A stretch of DNA of 64,000 nucleotides from Nocardiopsis dassonvillei_B (lineage in GTDB: Bacteria > Actinomycetota > Actinomycetes > Streptosporangiales > Streptosporangiaceae): contig NZ_OZ186815.1 of the NCBI RefSeq assembly GCF_964273065.1, positions 5,022,001 through 5,086,000 on the forward strand, in the 5' to 3' direction. This document shows positions 55,730 through 63,809 of this stretch, piece after piece. The first letter of the stretch is position 1, and each line of letters starts with the position of its first letter. The notes under the pieces are model-generated. The model had not been told where the DNA came from, ran no database searches, and worked only from the letters and a program-made list of their open reading frames with translations. The translations under genes and the position numbers were made by a program.

Positions 55730-56212
55730 ATGGCACAGCTCATCGTCCTCGGCGTGGCCGACCGGGACACCGCCGAACGCGCCCTGGACCTTGCCGCCGA
55801 CCTCAACAAGCAGCAGCTGCTCCGGCTGGAGGACGCCGCCTACGCCTACAAGGACGACAAGGGCCGCCCCCGCATCCAGCAGACCGTGAGCACCACCGCC
55901 GCGGGCGCGACGGGCGGCGCCCTGTGGGGCACCCTCATCGGCCTGATCTTCCTCAACCCCCTGCTGGGCATGGCCGTCGGCGCGGCCACCGGCGCCGTGG
56001 CGGGCAAACTCACCGACGTCGGTATCGACGACGACGTGATCAAGCAGATCGGCACCCACCTGGAGGACGGCCGCGCCGCGGTCTTCCTGCTCGCCGACAT
56101 CAACACCGCCGACCGCGTCATCGACGCCTTCAAGCCGCTCCGGCCCACCGTCATCCAGACCAACCTGTCCAAGGACGACGAGCACCAGCTCATCGAGGCA
56201 CTGCGGTCCTGA
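55730..56212 (+). CDS. DUF1269-like membrane-associated protein
   Basis: A 160-residue protein starting MAQLIVLGVADRDTAERALD, with a ferredoxin-like strand pattern, then DAAYAYKDDKGRPRIQQTVS and a Gly/Ala-rich hydrophobic centre (about 60-90, GGALWGTLIGLIFLNPLLGM). LTDVGIDDDVIKQIGTHLED and the AVFLLAD strand follow. This order (DAAVVTRDDKGKVKVKQ-like part, then glycine-zipper-like helices) is typical of DUF1269. Such proteins are small and stress-associated, with unknown function. The ATG has GAGGGGAG upstream. It stands alone after the minisatellite. Confidence 0.82.
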   Translation: MAQLIVLGVADRDTAERALDLAADLNKQQLLRLEDAAYAYKDDKGRPRIQQTVSTTAAGATGGALWGTLIGLIFLNPLLGMAVGAATGAVAGKLTDVGIDDDVIKQIGTHLEDGRAAVFLLADINTADRVIDAFKPLRPTVIQTNLSKDDEHQLIEALRS

Positions 56213-56315
56213 CCGCGGCTCCGGGACCCGCCGCGCCGCGGCGGGTCCTCCCGCGTCCGGCCCCGGCGTCCCGCCCGGGACGCGTCGGGCGGACCCCGTA
56301 CGGGCCGGGCTCCGG

Positions 56316-57224
56316 TCAGGCCGGGCGTGAGCGCAGGCGGCGCAGCATGCGGGCGTCGCGGAAGCCCACGGCCCGGGCGGCGGCCTCCGCCGTCTCGCCC
56401 GTCCCGATCAGGTGCTCGGCGTGCTCCAGGCGCAACCCCTGCTGGTACCGCAGCGGCGTGAGCCCGGTCGCCGCCGTGAACAGCCGGGTCAGCGTCCGCT
56501 CGCTCACCCGCGCCGTCGCGGCGAGCTCCGCCAGCGGCAGCGGTTCGCGGAACCGGGCGTCGATGACGTCCTGCACCCGGTGCACCGCGTCCACCAGGTG
56601 CCCCCGGTGACGCAGCATCACCCCGGCCTGCGGCTCGTCGCCGTTGCGGCGGGCGTACACCACCATCTCCCGGGCGACCGCGGCCGCCGCCGAGGGGCCG
56701 TGCCGTACGGTGACCAGGTGCAGGGCCAGGTCGATGCCGCTGGCGATGCCCGCCGAGGTGATCACGCCGCCGTCGGCCACATAGAGCACGTCGGGCACCA
56801 CCCGGGCCTCGGGGAACCGGCGGGCCAGCAGGTCCTGGAGCCCGTGGTGGGTGGTGCAGCGCCGACCGTCCAGCAAACCGGCCTCGCCCAGGGCGAAGGC
56901 GCCCGAGCACACGCTCGCCACCGTCCCGCCCGCCGCCCGGTGGGCGGACAGCGCGGCGGCCTGCCCCTCGGTCAGCACCCGGTAGGGCACGCGCCCGCCC
57001 GCCCGCCACCCCGGAACGACCACCAGGTCGCCGGGGGAGGACGGCAGTTCGTCGGTGGACACCCGCAGGGCCAGGCCCTGCGCGGTGACCACCTCCTCCC
57101 GCGCCGCGCTGTAGCGGACCTCGTAACCCAGGCCCAGGTCGGCGGCGGTGGAGAACACCTGTGCCGGACCGGCCAGGTCCAGCAGGTGCACGCCCGGGGT
57201 GAGGAGGAAACCGACGGTGCTCAC
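56316..57224 (-). CDS. GlxA-family AraC regulator (DJ-1/PfpI-like plus AraC HTH)
   Basis: A 302-residue regulator. The N-terminal GATase1/DJ-1-like domain (1-180) starts MSTVGFLLTPGVHLLDLAGP and has the nucleophile-elbow-like SVCSGAFALGEAGLLDG with Cys106. The C-terminal AraC HTH (about 205-295) has LAELAATARVSERTLTRLFT and RYQQGLRLEHAEHLI. It follows the isochorismatase gene by only seven bases, so the two are co-transcribed. GlxA-type regulators frequently control an adjacent cysteine-hydrolase gene. The GTG start has no strong ribosome binding site, fitting coupling. Confidence 0.9.
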   Translation of the reverse strand: MSTVGFLLTPGVHLLDLAGPAQVFSTAADLGLGYEVRYSAAREEVVTAQGLALRVSTDELPSSPGDLVVVPGWRAGGRVPYRVLTEGQAAALSAHRAAGGTVASVCSGAFALGEAGLLDGRRCTTHHGLQDLLARRFPEARVVPDVLYVADGGVITSAGIASGIDLALHLVTVRHGPSAAAAVAREMVVYARRNGDEPQAGVMLRHRGHLVDAVHRVQDVIDARFREPLPLAELAATARVSERTLTRLFTAATGLTPLRYQQGLRLEHAEHLIGTGETAEAAARAVGFRDARMLRRLRSRPA

Positions 57225-57231
57225 GATCCGG

Positions 57232-57819
57232 TCAGTCTACGCCGACCACCTCGGCGACCGTGGCGATGCGCGCGAACCGCCCCGACAGCGCGTACACGGT
57301 GCGGGTGACGACGTCCTCCGTGCCCAGGGTGAGCGGGTCGGCGAGGATCTCCGCCAGCGCCCGTCCCCGCGGCGAGCCCGGAGCCTGGATCGGCTCGGTG
57401 GCGGTGGCGTCCACCACGAAGGTGACCCCGTATCCCAGGTCCGACGCGGCCCGGGCGGTGGTCTCGCAGCACTGCTCGGTGCGGATGCCGCAGACCGCCA
57501 CCTCCGACACCCCCCAGCCGTCGAGGATCCGCTGCAGGTCGGTGCCGCCGAAGGCGCTGTGCACGGTCTTTCGCAGCACCGGCTCGCCCTCCCGCGGTTC
57601 GAGCCCGTCCAGGGGCTCCACGAACCCGAGGTCGGGGTCGAACACGGTGCCGGTCCCCGGTTCGGTGTGCAGGATCCACACCACCCGGTCGCCGCGCCCG
57701 CGGGCGTGCTCCACGAGCGCGGCGACGTCGTCGGCGACGTCGGGGTTGGAGGAGGCCTGCCAGGTCTCCCTCCGGAGGAAGGACTTCTGGGTGTCGACCA
57801 CAAGGAGTGCTCTCGTCAT
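57232..57819 (-). CDS. Isochorismatase-like cysteine hydrolase
   Basis: A 195-residue protein with the catalytic triad of the family: Asp9 (LLVVDTQKSF), Lys84 (RKTVHSAF) and Cys117 (GIRTEQCCETT). The cis-peptide region before the Cys and the TxxC pattern are normal. Substrates in this family range from isochorismate to nicotinamide and N-carbamoyl amides, and cannot be fixed here. No ent/dhb siderophore genes are near, so true isochorismatase activity is unlikely. First gene of a two-gene unit with the GlxA-like regulator. Confidence 0.9.
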   Translation of the reverse strand: MTRALLVVDTQKSFLRRETWQASSNPDVADDVAALVEHARGRGDRVVWILHTEPGTGTVFDPDLGFVEPLDGLEPREGEPVLRKTVHSAFGGTDLQRILDGWGVSEVAVCGIRTEQCCETTARAASDLGYGVTFVVDATATEPIQAPGSPRGRALAEILADPLTLGTEDVVTRTVYALSGRFARIATVAEVVGVD

Positions 57820-57887
57820 GTCCCGATCCTCCCGTGCCGCCCCCGCCCCCGACAGGCACGATCGGGGCCGCCACCGGAACGATCCGG

Positions 57888-58382
57888 TCAGCCGAGCCGC
57901 TTCTTGAAACCCAGGTGCGAGGCCTCGTGGCCCAGGCGCTCGTAGAACCGGTGGGCGTCCTCGCGCTTCCGGTCGGAGGTGAGCTGGACCAGCACCGCGC
58001 CCCGGTTCCGGGCCGCCCGCTCCACCCACTCCATGAACGCCGTCCCCAGGCCGGTGCCGCGCTCGCTCCCGTGCACCCGCACCGCCTCCACCTGCACCCG
58101 CAGCGACCCCCGCCGGGACAGCCCGGGGATGAACGTCAGCTGGAGGGTGCCCACGACCCGGTCGCCCCGGCGCAGCACCGCCAGGAACTGGTTCGGGTCG
58201 GCGTCGATCTCCTGGAACGCCCGCCGGTACACCTCCGGCTCGTCCGGAGACTCCCGGGAGGCGCCCAGCCGGTCGTCGGCGAGAAGCCGCACGATCGCCG
58301 GAACGTCCTCGAACCGGGCGCGGTCCACGACCACCCCGGGCACCAGCTCCTCCGTCGCGGGTACCGCGTCGCCGTGTCCCAC
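57888..58382 (-). CDS. GNAT family N-acetyltransferase
   Basis: A 164-residue GCN5-related acetyltransferase. The fold begins VVDRARFEDVPAIVRLLADD; the acetyl-CoA loop is the degenerate VRVHGSERGTGLGTAFMEWV (around 110), and the C-terminal part LVQLTSDRKREDAHRFYERL followed by GHEASHLGFKKRL is characteristic of small-molecule GNATs. The substrate is unknown. The GTG start at 58382 is set by AAGGAG five bases upstream; the open frame continues far upstream without support. Confidence 0.9.
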   Translation of the reverse strand: MGHGDAVPATEELVPGVVVDRARFEDVPAIVRLLADDRLGASRESPDEPEVYRRAFQEIDADPNQFLAVLRRGDRVVGTLQLTFIPGLSRRGSLRVQVEAVRVHGSERGTGLGTAFMEWVERAARNRGAVLVQLTSDRKREDAHRFYERLGHEASHLGFKKRLG

Positions 58383-58505
58383 ACGCTCTCCTTCGTCCGG
58401 CCATCGGATCGCCCCCACGGTGCCACAGCCCCCCGCCCCGCTCGACCGGCGGGGCAGGGTCCTCCCCTCCGTGCGGCCGCCGCGGGCCTCGAATAAAGTC
58501 GGTCC

Positions 58506-58730
58506 ATGGACGTCGAGCGGTTGACCGACCTGGCCCGCGCCACCGAGAACGCCGACCCCCTGGTGGGGCTGGACGCCACGGTGCTCATGCGCAAGGAGAT
58601 GGAGCGCCTGGAGGCGGTCCTGGTGCGCCGCGCCCGCAACCAGGGGGCCACCTGGGAACGGATCGCCGAGGCGCTGGGCGTGTCCAAGCAGGCGGTCCAC
58701 AAGAAGTACCGGGGCGGCCTCCTCGGCTGA
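58506..58730 (+). CDS. Small helix-turn-helix protein
   Basis: A 74-residue protein, MDVERLTDLARATENADPLV followed by a helical middle (LMRKEMERLEAVLVRRARNQ) and an HTH (WERIAEALGVSKQAVHKKYR, about 50-69). The HTH resembles that of small actinobacterial proteins annotated as helix-turn-helix or AsnC-like. It may be a stand-alone DNA-binding protein or the partner of another. It lies between two minus-strand genes and is transcribed alone; the start ATG follows a short AT-containing promoter-like stretch (AATAAAGTC). Role unknown. Confidence 0.78.
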   Translation: MDVERLTDLARATENADPLVGLDATVLMRKEMERLEAVLVRRARNQGATWERIAEALGVSKQAVHKKYRGGLLG

Positions 58731-58789
58731 GCCCCGCGTCCGGGGTCCGGCCCCGGCTCCGGCGGCCCCGCCGGGGTCCGCGGGCGCGG

Positions 58790-59638
58790 TCAGGCCGACC
58801 GGCGCACCGCCGCGGCGAACCGCTCCATCCGCTCCCCGAACCCCTCCCACTCCCCGAACCACACCGCCACGGCGTCCGCTCCCGCCTGCTCCAGGGCGCG
58901 GTACAGGTCCACGGCCGGCCCGAGGTCCGCATCCGCGCCGGACCAGGCGATGCGGGCCTGTGCCCGTACGGGGCGCCCGGCCAGCTCCCGCAGCCGGTCC
59001 CGTCGGCGGGCGAACCCGGCGGCGTCCAGGCCCACCGCCTGCCAGGCGTCGGCCAGGGCGGCGGCCCGGGCCAGCGCGGGTTCCGAGGTGCCGCCCACCG
59101 TCACCGGCAGGGGTGAGGCGGGGCGGGGCTCGAACACGCCCCGCTCGTAGGAGTGGAAACGTCCCCGGAAGGCCCCCTCCCCCTCGAAGAGGTGCCGCAG
59201 CAGCCGGAGCACCTCGTCGGTGCGGGCGCCGCGTCCGGCGAAGTCCGCGCCCACCGCGGCGAACTCCTCCCGGGACCAGCCGACCCCCACCCCCAGTACG
59301 AAGCGCCCGCCGGACAGGGCGTGCAGGGTCGCCGCCTGCTTGGCGAGGGTGAACGGGTCGCGCATCGGCGCGACCAGCACCGACGTGCCCAGCCCGACCC
59401 GCTCGGTGCGTGCGGCCAGGTGGGCCAGGGTCACCAGCGGCTCGTACACGCCGCCGAAGGTCCTCCCGTAGGGCTCGGGCGGGAGCAGGTGGTCGGGCAG
59501 CCACAGGGTGTCCGCCCCCAGGCCCTCGGCCCGCAGCGCGAGCTCGGTCAGGACCCGCGGAGGCATCTCCGGGGACTCGTCGGGCAGGACCACCTGGAAG
59601 CGGGCCGCGGGTGCCGCGGCGGAGGGCTGTTCGCTCAT
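58790..59638 (-). CDS. LLM-class flavin/F420-dependent oxidoreductase
   Basis: A 282-residue bacterial luciferase-fold protein: TELALRAEGLGADTLWLPDH near residue 30, LGTSVLVAPMRDPFTLAKQA around 105, GGRFVLGVGVGWSREEFAAV, and VTVGGTSEPALARAAALADA around 190. This pattern is typical of actinobacterial F420-dependent members, but FMN use cannot be excluded. The ATG is nine bases from the -10 of a MerR-type promoter, so the mRNA is probably leaderless. That promoter is almost identical to the one of the hydrolase at 37.9 kb. Substrate unknown. Confidence 0.88.
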   Translation of the reverse strand: MSEQPSAAAPAARFQVVLPDESPEMPPRVLTELALRAEGLGADTLWLPDHLLPPEPYGRTFGGVYEPLVTLAHLAARTERVGLGTSVLVAPMRDPFTLAKQAATLHALSGGRFVLGVGVGWSREEFAAVGADFAGRGARTDEVLRLLRHLFEGEGAFRGRFHSYERGVFEPRPASPLPVTVGGTSEPALARAAALADAWQAVGLDAAGFARRRDRLRELAGRPVRAQARIAWSGADADLGPAVDLYRALEQAGADAVAVWFGEWEGFGERMERFAAAVRRSA

Positions 59639-59646
59639 GCGCCGAA

Positions 59647-59677
59647 CGTAGGCCCTGCCACCGGTGTGAGGGTCAAG
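59647..59677 (-). promoter_or_regulatory. MerR-type promoter/operator for the LLM oxidoreductase
   Basis: Minus strand: TTGACC, a 20-bp spacer with ACACCGGTG, then TACGTT, nine bases before the ATG. It matches the site at 37870-37900 in 28 of 31 positions, with identical distance to the start codon. No MerR gene is adjacent here, so the regulator at 37917 is a candidate in trans. Confidence 0.72.
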
Positions 59678-59690
59678 CCCGGGTCCGGGT

Positions 59691-60683
59691 TCAGCGGCCG
59701 CCGGGGAGGGTCACCGTGACGACCACCGCCCGGTGGTCGCTCCCGGCCACCTCCAGCACCTCCAGGTCGTCCATCCCCGTGTCCGGGGGGACCAGCACGT
59801 GGTCGATGGTCACCGGGGGCAGCGCCCGCCCCAGGACCGGCCAGGTCGGGCTGGTGCCCTCGCCCAGGGCGGCCGCGGCGTCGACGTAGCCCGCGTCCAG
59901 GACGTCACGCAGGGCGGCGTGGTCCAGGGTGGCGTTGAAGTCCCCGGCCAGGATGCGCCGCACCTCCTGCGGCGGGGGAGCGGCCAGCGCGGCCAGCTCC
60001 GCCTCCCAGGCCGCGGTGTACCGCGGGTTCAGCGGGGGAGGCGTGTGCACCGACACCACCTCCACCGCCCCGCCGTACTCCGCGCCCGGCACCTCCATCG
60101 CCGCGACGGGCATCGCGAACCCGTCCGGCCCGTTCAGCGAGCCCGCGTCGGTCAGCGGCAGCACCGCGTGCACGGTGCTCCCCTCCACGCCGGCCCCGGA
60201 TCGGTCGACGACGTACGGCAGCAGGTCGTCGAGCCCGGCGGCGGACAGGTCGGCCAGCAGCTCCGGGGTGACCTCCTGCAACGCCAGCACGTCCACCTCC
60301 TGGTCGCGGACCAGGCCGACGACCTCGTCCACCCGCGCCCCGCCGCCGAGGGCGTTGAAGGTCATCACCCGCAGCGCGGGCCCGCCCATGTCGGTGACCG
60401 CGTACACCACCGCCCGGGGCACGACCGCCGCCACCAGGACGGCGGCCGCCACGGCCAGCACGCCCAGGGAGACCCACCGGCGCAGCACCCCGGCGACGGT
60501 GGCGGCCAGGACGGCCGCCCCCGCCGCATAGGGGGTGTAGGCGAGCAGCGGCACCAGCGGGAACCCGCGCTCCAGGCCCGCCCAGCGCAGCAGCGCGAAC
60601 ACCGCGAACCCCGCCGCGACCAGGCCCACCAGGGCGGTCACGGCCCCCGACCGCCGTACCCCCGCCGCCACGTCCTCTGTCAT
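59691..60683 (-). CDS. Membrane-anchored endonuclease/exonuclease/phosphatase family protein
   Basis: A 330-residue protein. Three hydrophobic helices occupy about residues 14-33, 40-65 and 70-93; the catalytic EEP domain (about 105-325) then faces the outside. Motifs are MTFNALGGG (Asn), VLALQEVTPE (metal-binding Glu), ILAGDFNATLDH, TIDHVLVP and GSDHRAVVV (catalytic His). This layout matches actinobacterial secreted or membrane phosphodiesterases that may cut nucleic acids or phosphoesters outside the cell. Substrate unknown. The ATG lies at the far end of a gap from the LysR gene. Confidence 0.88.
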   Translation of the reverse strand: MTEDVAAGVRRSGAVTALVGLVAAGFAVFALLRWAGLERGFPLVPLLAYTPYAAGAAVLAATVAGVLRRWVSLGVLAVAAAVLVAAVVPRAVVYAVTDMGGPALRVMTFNALGGGARVDEVVGLVRDQEVDVLALQEVTPELLADLSAAGLDDLLPYVVDRSGAGVEGSTVHAVLPLTDAGSLNGPDGFAMPVAAMEVPGAEYGGAVEVVSVHTPPPLNPRYTAAWEAELAALAAPPPQEVRRILAGDFNATLDHAALRDVLDAGYVDAAAALGEGTSPTWPVLGRALPPVTIDHVLVPPDTGMDDLEVLEVAGSDHRAVVVTVTLPGGR

Positions 60684-60765
60684 CGGGCCTCCCTCGCCGT
60701 CGTCCGTCGGGAAGGTGGGATCCCGGGTACGGGGGGCGGGTTGCGGCCCGATGCGGTCGAGGGGT

Positions 60766-61728
60766 TCACCAGGAGCGCCCCGCCGCGGACAGCACCGCCA
60801 GCACCCGGTCCATGCAGGAGTTCTCCGGCATCTGGGGCCGCCGCACCAGGAACGCGGTGTTGATCGGCGGGTCCTCCGGGTCCAGCAGCGTCACCAGCCG
60901 TCCCGCGTCCAGCTCCCCCTGGCACAGGTAGCGGGGCAGCACACTGATCCCGGCGCCGCCCGCGACCGTGACCATCACCGCCCGCAGGTCCGGCACGGAC
61001 ACCGCGGCCTTGCAGGTCAGCCGGACCCCGAAAACGTGCCGCCAGTACCGGCGCAGGATCGGCAGGCTCTCGTCGTAGGCCACCAGCGGCACCTCGCACA
61101 GGGCCGAGGCCCCCTGCCGGGCGAGTCGCTCGGAGCCGATGCGCTCCACCCACAGCGGTGCGCCCACCAGCACGAACTCCTCGTCCGCCAGCGGCTCGGC
61201 GACCAGCGAGCGCCCGCGCGGCCGCACCGTGGACACCACCAGGTCGTGCCGTCCCGCGCGCAGTTCCTCCAGCAGGTCCTCGGAGAGCCCGTGCCGCACC
61301 CGCAGCCGCAGTCCCTCCGACTCCACCAGCGGGGCCAGGGCGGGCAGCACCAGCATGTGCAGCGCCTCGGCCGGGCCCGCCAGCCGCAGCGGCCGGTGCG
61401 GCGCCGCCGGACCGGCCCCGGCCACCAGCTCCAGCGCGTCCAGGGGCTCGGCGATCCGGGCCGCCAGCTCGTTGGCCTCCGCGGTCGGTGCGACACCGCG
61501 CGGCAGCCGCTCGAACAGGGAGTGTCCCAGGCGGCGCTCCAGCGAGCGTATCTGTGTGGTCACGGTCGGCTGTGACAGGCGCAACGCCTGTGCCGCGGCG
61601 GTGAAGGACCCGGACCGGTGCACGGCCAGGAAAGTCCTCAGCTGCTGCAGATCCAGCGGTGCGGGGCCGGTCTCGACGGGGAGGTCCTCGAGGACCGCCG
61701 TCGATCCATTGGAATACCTATGGCTCAC
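60766..61728 (-). CDS. LysR family transcriptional regulator
   Basis: A 320-residue LysR-type regulator. The winged HTH is LQQLRTFLAVHRSGSFTAAA (28-47) with LRLSQPTVTTQIRSLERRLG; the substrate-binding domain follows from about 110 (RPLRLAGPAEALHMLVLPAL) with VVSTVRPRGRSLVAEPL and AGISVLPRYLC. It is divergent from the MDR oxidoreductase and probably regulates it. The GTG start adds a 25-residue extension before the usual LysR start; no better start with a ribosome binding site is visible, so the true N-terminus is uncertain. Confidence 0.9.
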   Translation of the reverse strand: MSHRYSNGSTAVLEDLPVETGPAPLDLQQLRTFLAVHRSGSFTAAAQALRLSQPTVTTQIRSLERRLGHSLFERLPRGVAPTAEANELAARIAEPLDALELVAGAGPAAPHRPLRLAGPAEALHMLVLPALAPLVESEGLRLRVRHGLSEDLLEELRAGRHDLVVSTVRPRGRSLVAEPLADEEFVLVGAPLWVERIGSERLARQGASALCEVPLVAYDESLPILRRYWRHVFGVRLTCKAAVSVPDLRAVMVTVAGGAGISVLPRYLCQGELDAGRLVTLLDPEDPPINTAFLVRRPQMPENSCMDRVLAVLSAAGRSW

Positions 61729-61740
61729 TTCGGCGATTTT

Positions 61741-61754
61741 ATTGGTCGATCAAT
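61741..61754. promoter_or_regulatory. LysR-type box in the LysR-MDR gap
   Basis: ATTGGTCGATCAAT is palindromic at 12 of 14 positions and contains the LysR T-N11-A pattern. It lies 12 bases from the LysR start and about 95 bases before the oxidoreductase start, in an AT-richer stretch. Autoregulation plus control of the divergent gene is likely. Confidence 0.55.
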
Positions 61755-61848
61755 ACGTGGAGGTACTACCGTCGGCCCCCGGGTCCACCGCGCACCGCCC
61801 AGAGGACCCGACACCGTTCCAGCGGCCCATCCGTTCGAGAGGTTCACC

Positions 61849-62859
61849 GTGTCCGTCACCAGCAGGGAAGTCCACCTCGTCGCCCGCCCGGTCGGAGAGC
61901 CCGTCCCCGCCGACTTCGCACTCGTCGAGACGGAACTGCCCGACCCCGGTCCCGGCCAGGTCCTGGTCCGCAACGACTGGATCTCCGTCGACCCGTACAT
62001 GCGCGGCCGGATGAACGACTCCAAGTCCTACGTCGCCCCCTACCGCCTCGGCGAGGCCATGGAGGGCGGCGCGGTCGGCACCGTCATCGCCTCCGGGGAC
62101 GACTCGGTCCCGGTAGGCGCCTCCGTGCTGCACTCCCTGGGCTGGCGCGACCACGCCCTGCTGCCCGCCACCGCGCTCCGGATCGTGGACACCGAGGCCG
62201 CGCCGGCGCAGGCCTACCTCAACGCGCTCGGCATGATCGGCTTCACCGCCTACGTGGGCCTCACCGAGATCGCCCCCGTCCGCGAGGGCGACGTGGTGTT
62301 CGTCTCCGGCGCGGCCGGGGCGGTCGGCTCCCTCGCCGGCCAGATCGCCCGCCGCCTGGGCGCCTCCCGGGTCGTCGGCTCGGCCGGGGGACCGGAGAAG
62401 AAGCGCCGCCTGGTCGAGGAGTTCGGCTACGACGCCGCCATCGACTACCGCGAGGGCCGCCTGGAGGAGCAGCTCGCCCAGGCCGCCCCCGACGGCATCG
62501 ACGTCTACTTCGACAACGTCGGCGGCGACCACCTGCGGGCGGCGATCGCCGCGGCGCGCGACCACGGCCGCATGGCGCTGTGCGGGGCGATCTCGCAGTA
62601 CAACGCCACCGAGCCGGTCCCCGGACCGGACAACCTGTTCCTCGCCGTGGGCAAGCGGCTCACCCTGCGCGGCTTCATCGTCGGCGACCACGGCCGCCTC
62701 ATGGGCGAGTACGCCCGGCGCGCCGCCGGCTGGCTGGCCGAGGGCGACCTGCGCGCCCGGGAGACCGTCGTGGACGGCATCGACAACGCGGTCACCGCCT
62801 TCCTCGACATGATGCGCGGCGCCAACACCGGCAAGATGCTGGTCCGCCTGCCCCACTGA
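61849..62859 (+). CDS. MDR-type NADP-dependent oxidoreductase (CurA/LTB4DH-like)
   Basis: A 336-residue zinc-free medium-chain reductase. The N-terminal catalytic part has ELPDPGPGQVLVRNDWISVD and PYMRGRMNDSKSYVAPYRLG; the cofactor domain has VFVSGAAGAVGSLAGQIARR (AxxGxxG), VDVYFDNVGGDHL-like DVYFDNVGGDHLRAAI and GRMALCGAISQYN. This is typical of leukotriene B4 dehydrogenase/curcumin reductase (CurA) enzymes that reduce alpha,beta-unsaturated ketones. The GTG start at 61849 has GAGAGG upstream. It is followed by an aldo/keto reductase gene on the same strand, suggesting joint carbonyl detoxification under LysR control. Confidence 0.92.
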   Translation: MSVTSREVHLVARPVGEPVPADFALVETELPDPGPGQVLVRNDWISVDPYMRGRMNDSKSYVAPYRLGEAMEGGAVGTVIASGDDSVPVGASVLHSLGWRDHALLPATALRIVDTEAAPAQAYLNALGMIGFTAYVGLTEIAPVREGDVVFVSGAAGAVGSLAGQIARRLGASRVVGSAGGPEKKRRLVEEFGYDAAIDYREGRLEEQLAQAAPDGIDVYFDNVGGDHLRAAIAAARDHGRMALCGAISQYNATEPVPGPDNLFLAVGKRLTLRGFIVGDHGRLMGEYARRAAGWLAEGDLRARETVVDGIDNAVTAFLDMMRGANTGKMLVRLPH

Positions 62860-62943
62860 CCGCCGCGGGCCCGGGCCACCGCGTCCGGCCCCCTCGACGG
62901 ACCCCCACCGCAGCACCGTCTCCACGACCCCGGAAAGGGACCC

Positions 62944-63768
62944 ATGCAGCACGTCACCCTCAACAACGGCCTCCGTATGCCGCAGCTCGGATTCGGAGTC
63001 TGGCAGGTCCCCGACGACCAGGCCCAGGCCTCCGTCGAGACCGCCCTGGAGGTCGGCTACCGCAGTATCGACACCGCCCGCATCTACGACAACGAGGCGG
63101 GCACCGGCCGGGCCCTGGCCGCCTCCGGCCTGCCCCGCGAGGAGCTGTTCGTCACCACCAAGCTGTGGAACGACGACCAGGGCGCCGACAAGGCCCTGCG
63201 GGCCTTCGACGCCAGCCTCGAACGCCTCGGCCTGGACTACGTCGACCTCTACCTGATCCACTGGCCCGTCCCGGCCCAGGACGCCTACGTCGAGACCTGG
63301 AAGGTGCTGGAGCGCATCGCGGCCGAGGGCCGCGCCAAGGCGGTCGGGGTGTCCAACTTCACCGAGAAGACCCTGGCCCGCCTGCTGGAGAACTCCGACC
63401 TGGTGCCCGCGGTCAACCAGATCGAACTGCACCCGTACTTCTCCCAGGAGGCCATGCGCGGGCTCAACGCCGAGCACGGCATCCTCACCGAGGCCTGGAG
63501 CCCCCTCGGCCAGGGCAAGGGCCTGCTGGAGGACCCCGTGCTCACCGAGATCGGTGCCGAGCACGGCAAGTCCGCCGCCCAGGTGGTGCTGCGCTGGCAC
63601 CTCCAGATCGGCAACGTGGTCATCCCCAAGTCGGTGACCCCGTCCCGCATCGCGGAGAACTTCGACGTGTTCGACTTCGTGCTGGACGGCGACGAGCTGG
63701 ACAGGATCGGGGCGCTGGACCGCAACGGCCGCATCGGGCCGGACCCGGACGGGTTCAACGTCGCCTGA
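62944..63768 (+). CDS. Aldo/keto reductase (2,5-diketo-D-gluconate reductase-like)
   Basis: A 274-residue (beta/alpha)8 NADPH reductase with a complete catalytic tetrad: Asp43 and Tyr48 (IDTARIYDNEAGTG), Lys73 (VTTKLWNDDQG) and His106 (LIHWPVP). The cofactor part near the C-terminus has VIPKSVTPSRIAENFDVFDF. It starts MQHVTLNNGLRMPQLGFGVW. It reduces aldehydes or ketones such as 2,5-diketo-gluconate or methylglyoxal; the specific substrate is not visible. GGAAAGGG precedes the ATG. It is probably co-transcribed with the MDR oxidoreductase, 84 bases upstream. Confidence 0.94.
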   Translation: MQHVTLNNGLRMPQLGFGVWQVPDDQAQASVETALEVGYRSIDTARIYDNEAGTGRALAASGLPREELFVTTKLWNDDQGADKALRAFDASLERLGLDYVDLYLIHWPVPAQDAYVETWKVLERIAAEGRAKAVGVSNFTEKTLARLLENSDLVPAVNQIELHPYFSQEAMRGLNAEHGILTEAWSPLGQGKGLLEDPVLTEIGAEHGKSAAQVVLRWHLQIGNVVIPKSVTPSRIAENFDVFDFVLDGDELDRIGALDRNGRIGPDPDGFNVA

Positions 63769-63778
63769 CGGCGGCGGA

Positions 63779-63809
63779 GGAGGGCGTCCCCGCGGCGGGG
63801 ACGCCCTCC
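63779..63809 (+). terminator. Terminator after the aldo/keto reductase gene
   Basis: A perfect 14-bp stem (GGAGGGCGTCCCCG with CGGGGACGCCCTCC) has a 3-base loop, 10 bases after the stop codon. It ends the oxidoreductase operon. The remaining sequence to 64000 is very GC-rich and shows no gene. Confidence 0.75.

Noticed and set aside
57232..57819. Siderophore (2,3-dihydroxybenzoate) isochorismatase
   Set aside because: No entA/entC/entE-like or NRPS genes in the window and no carrier domain; kept as a general cysteine hydrolase.
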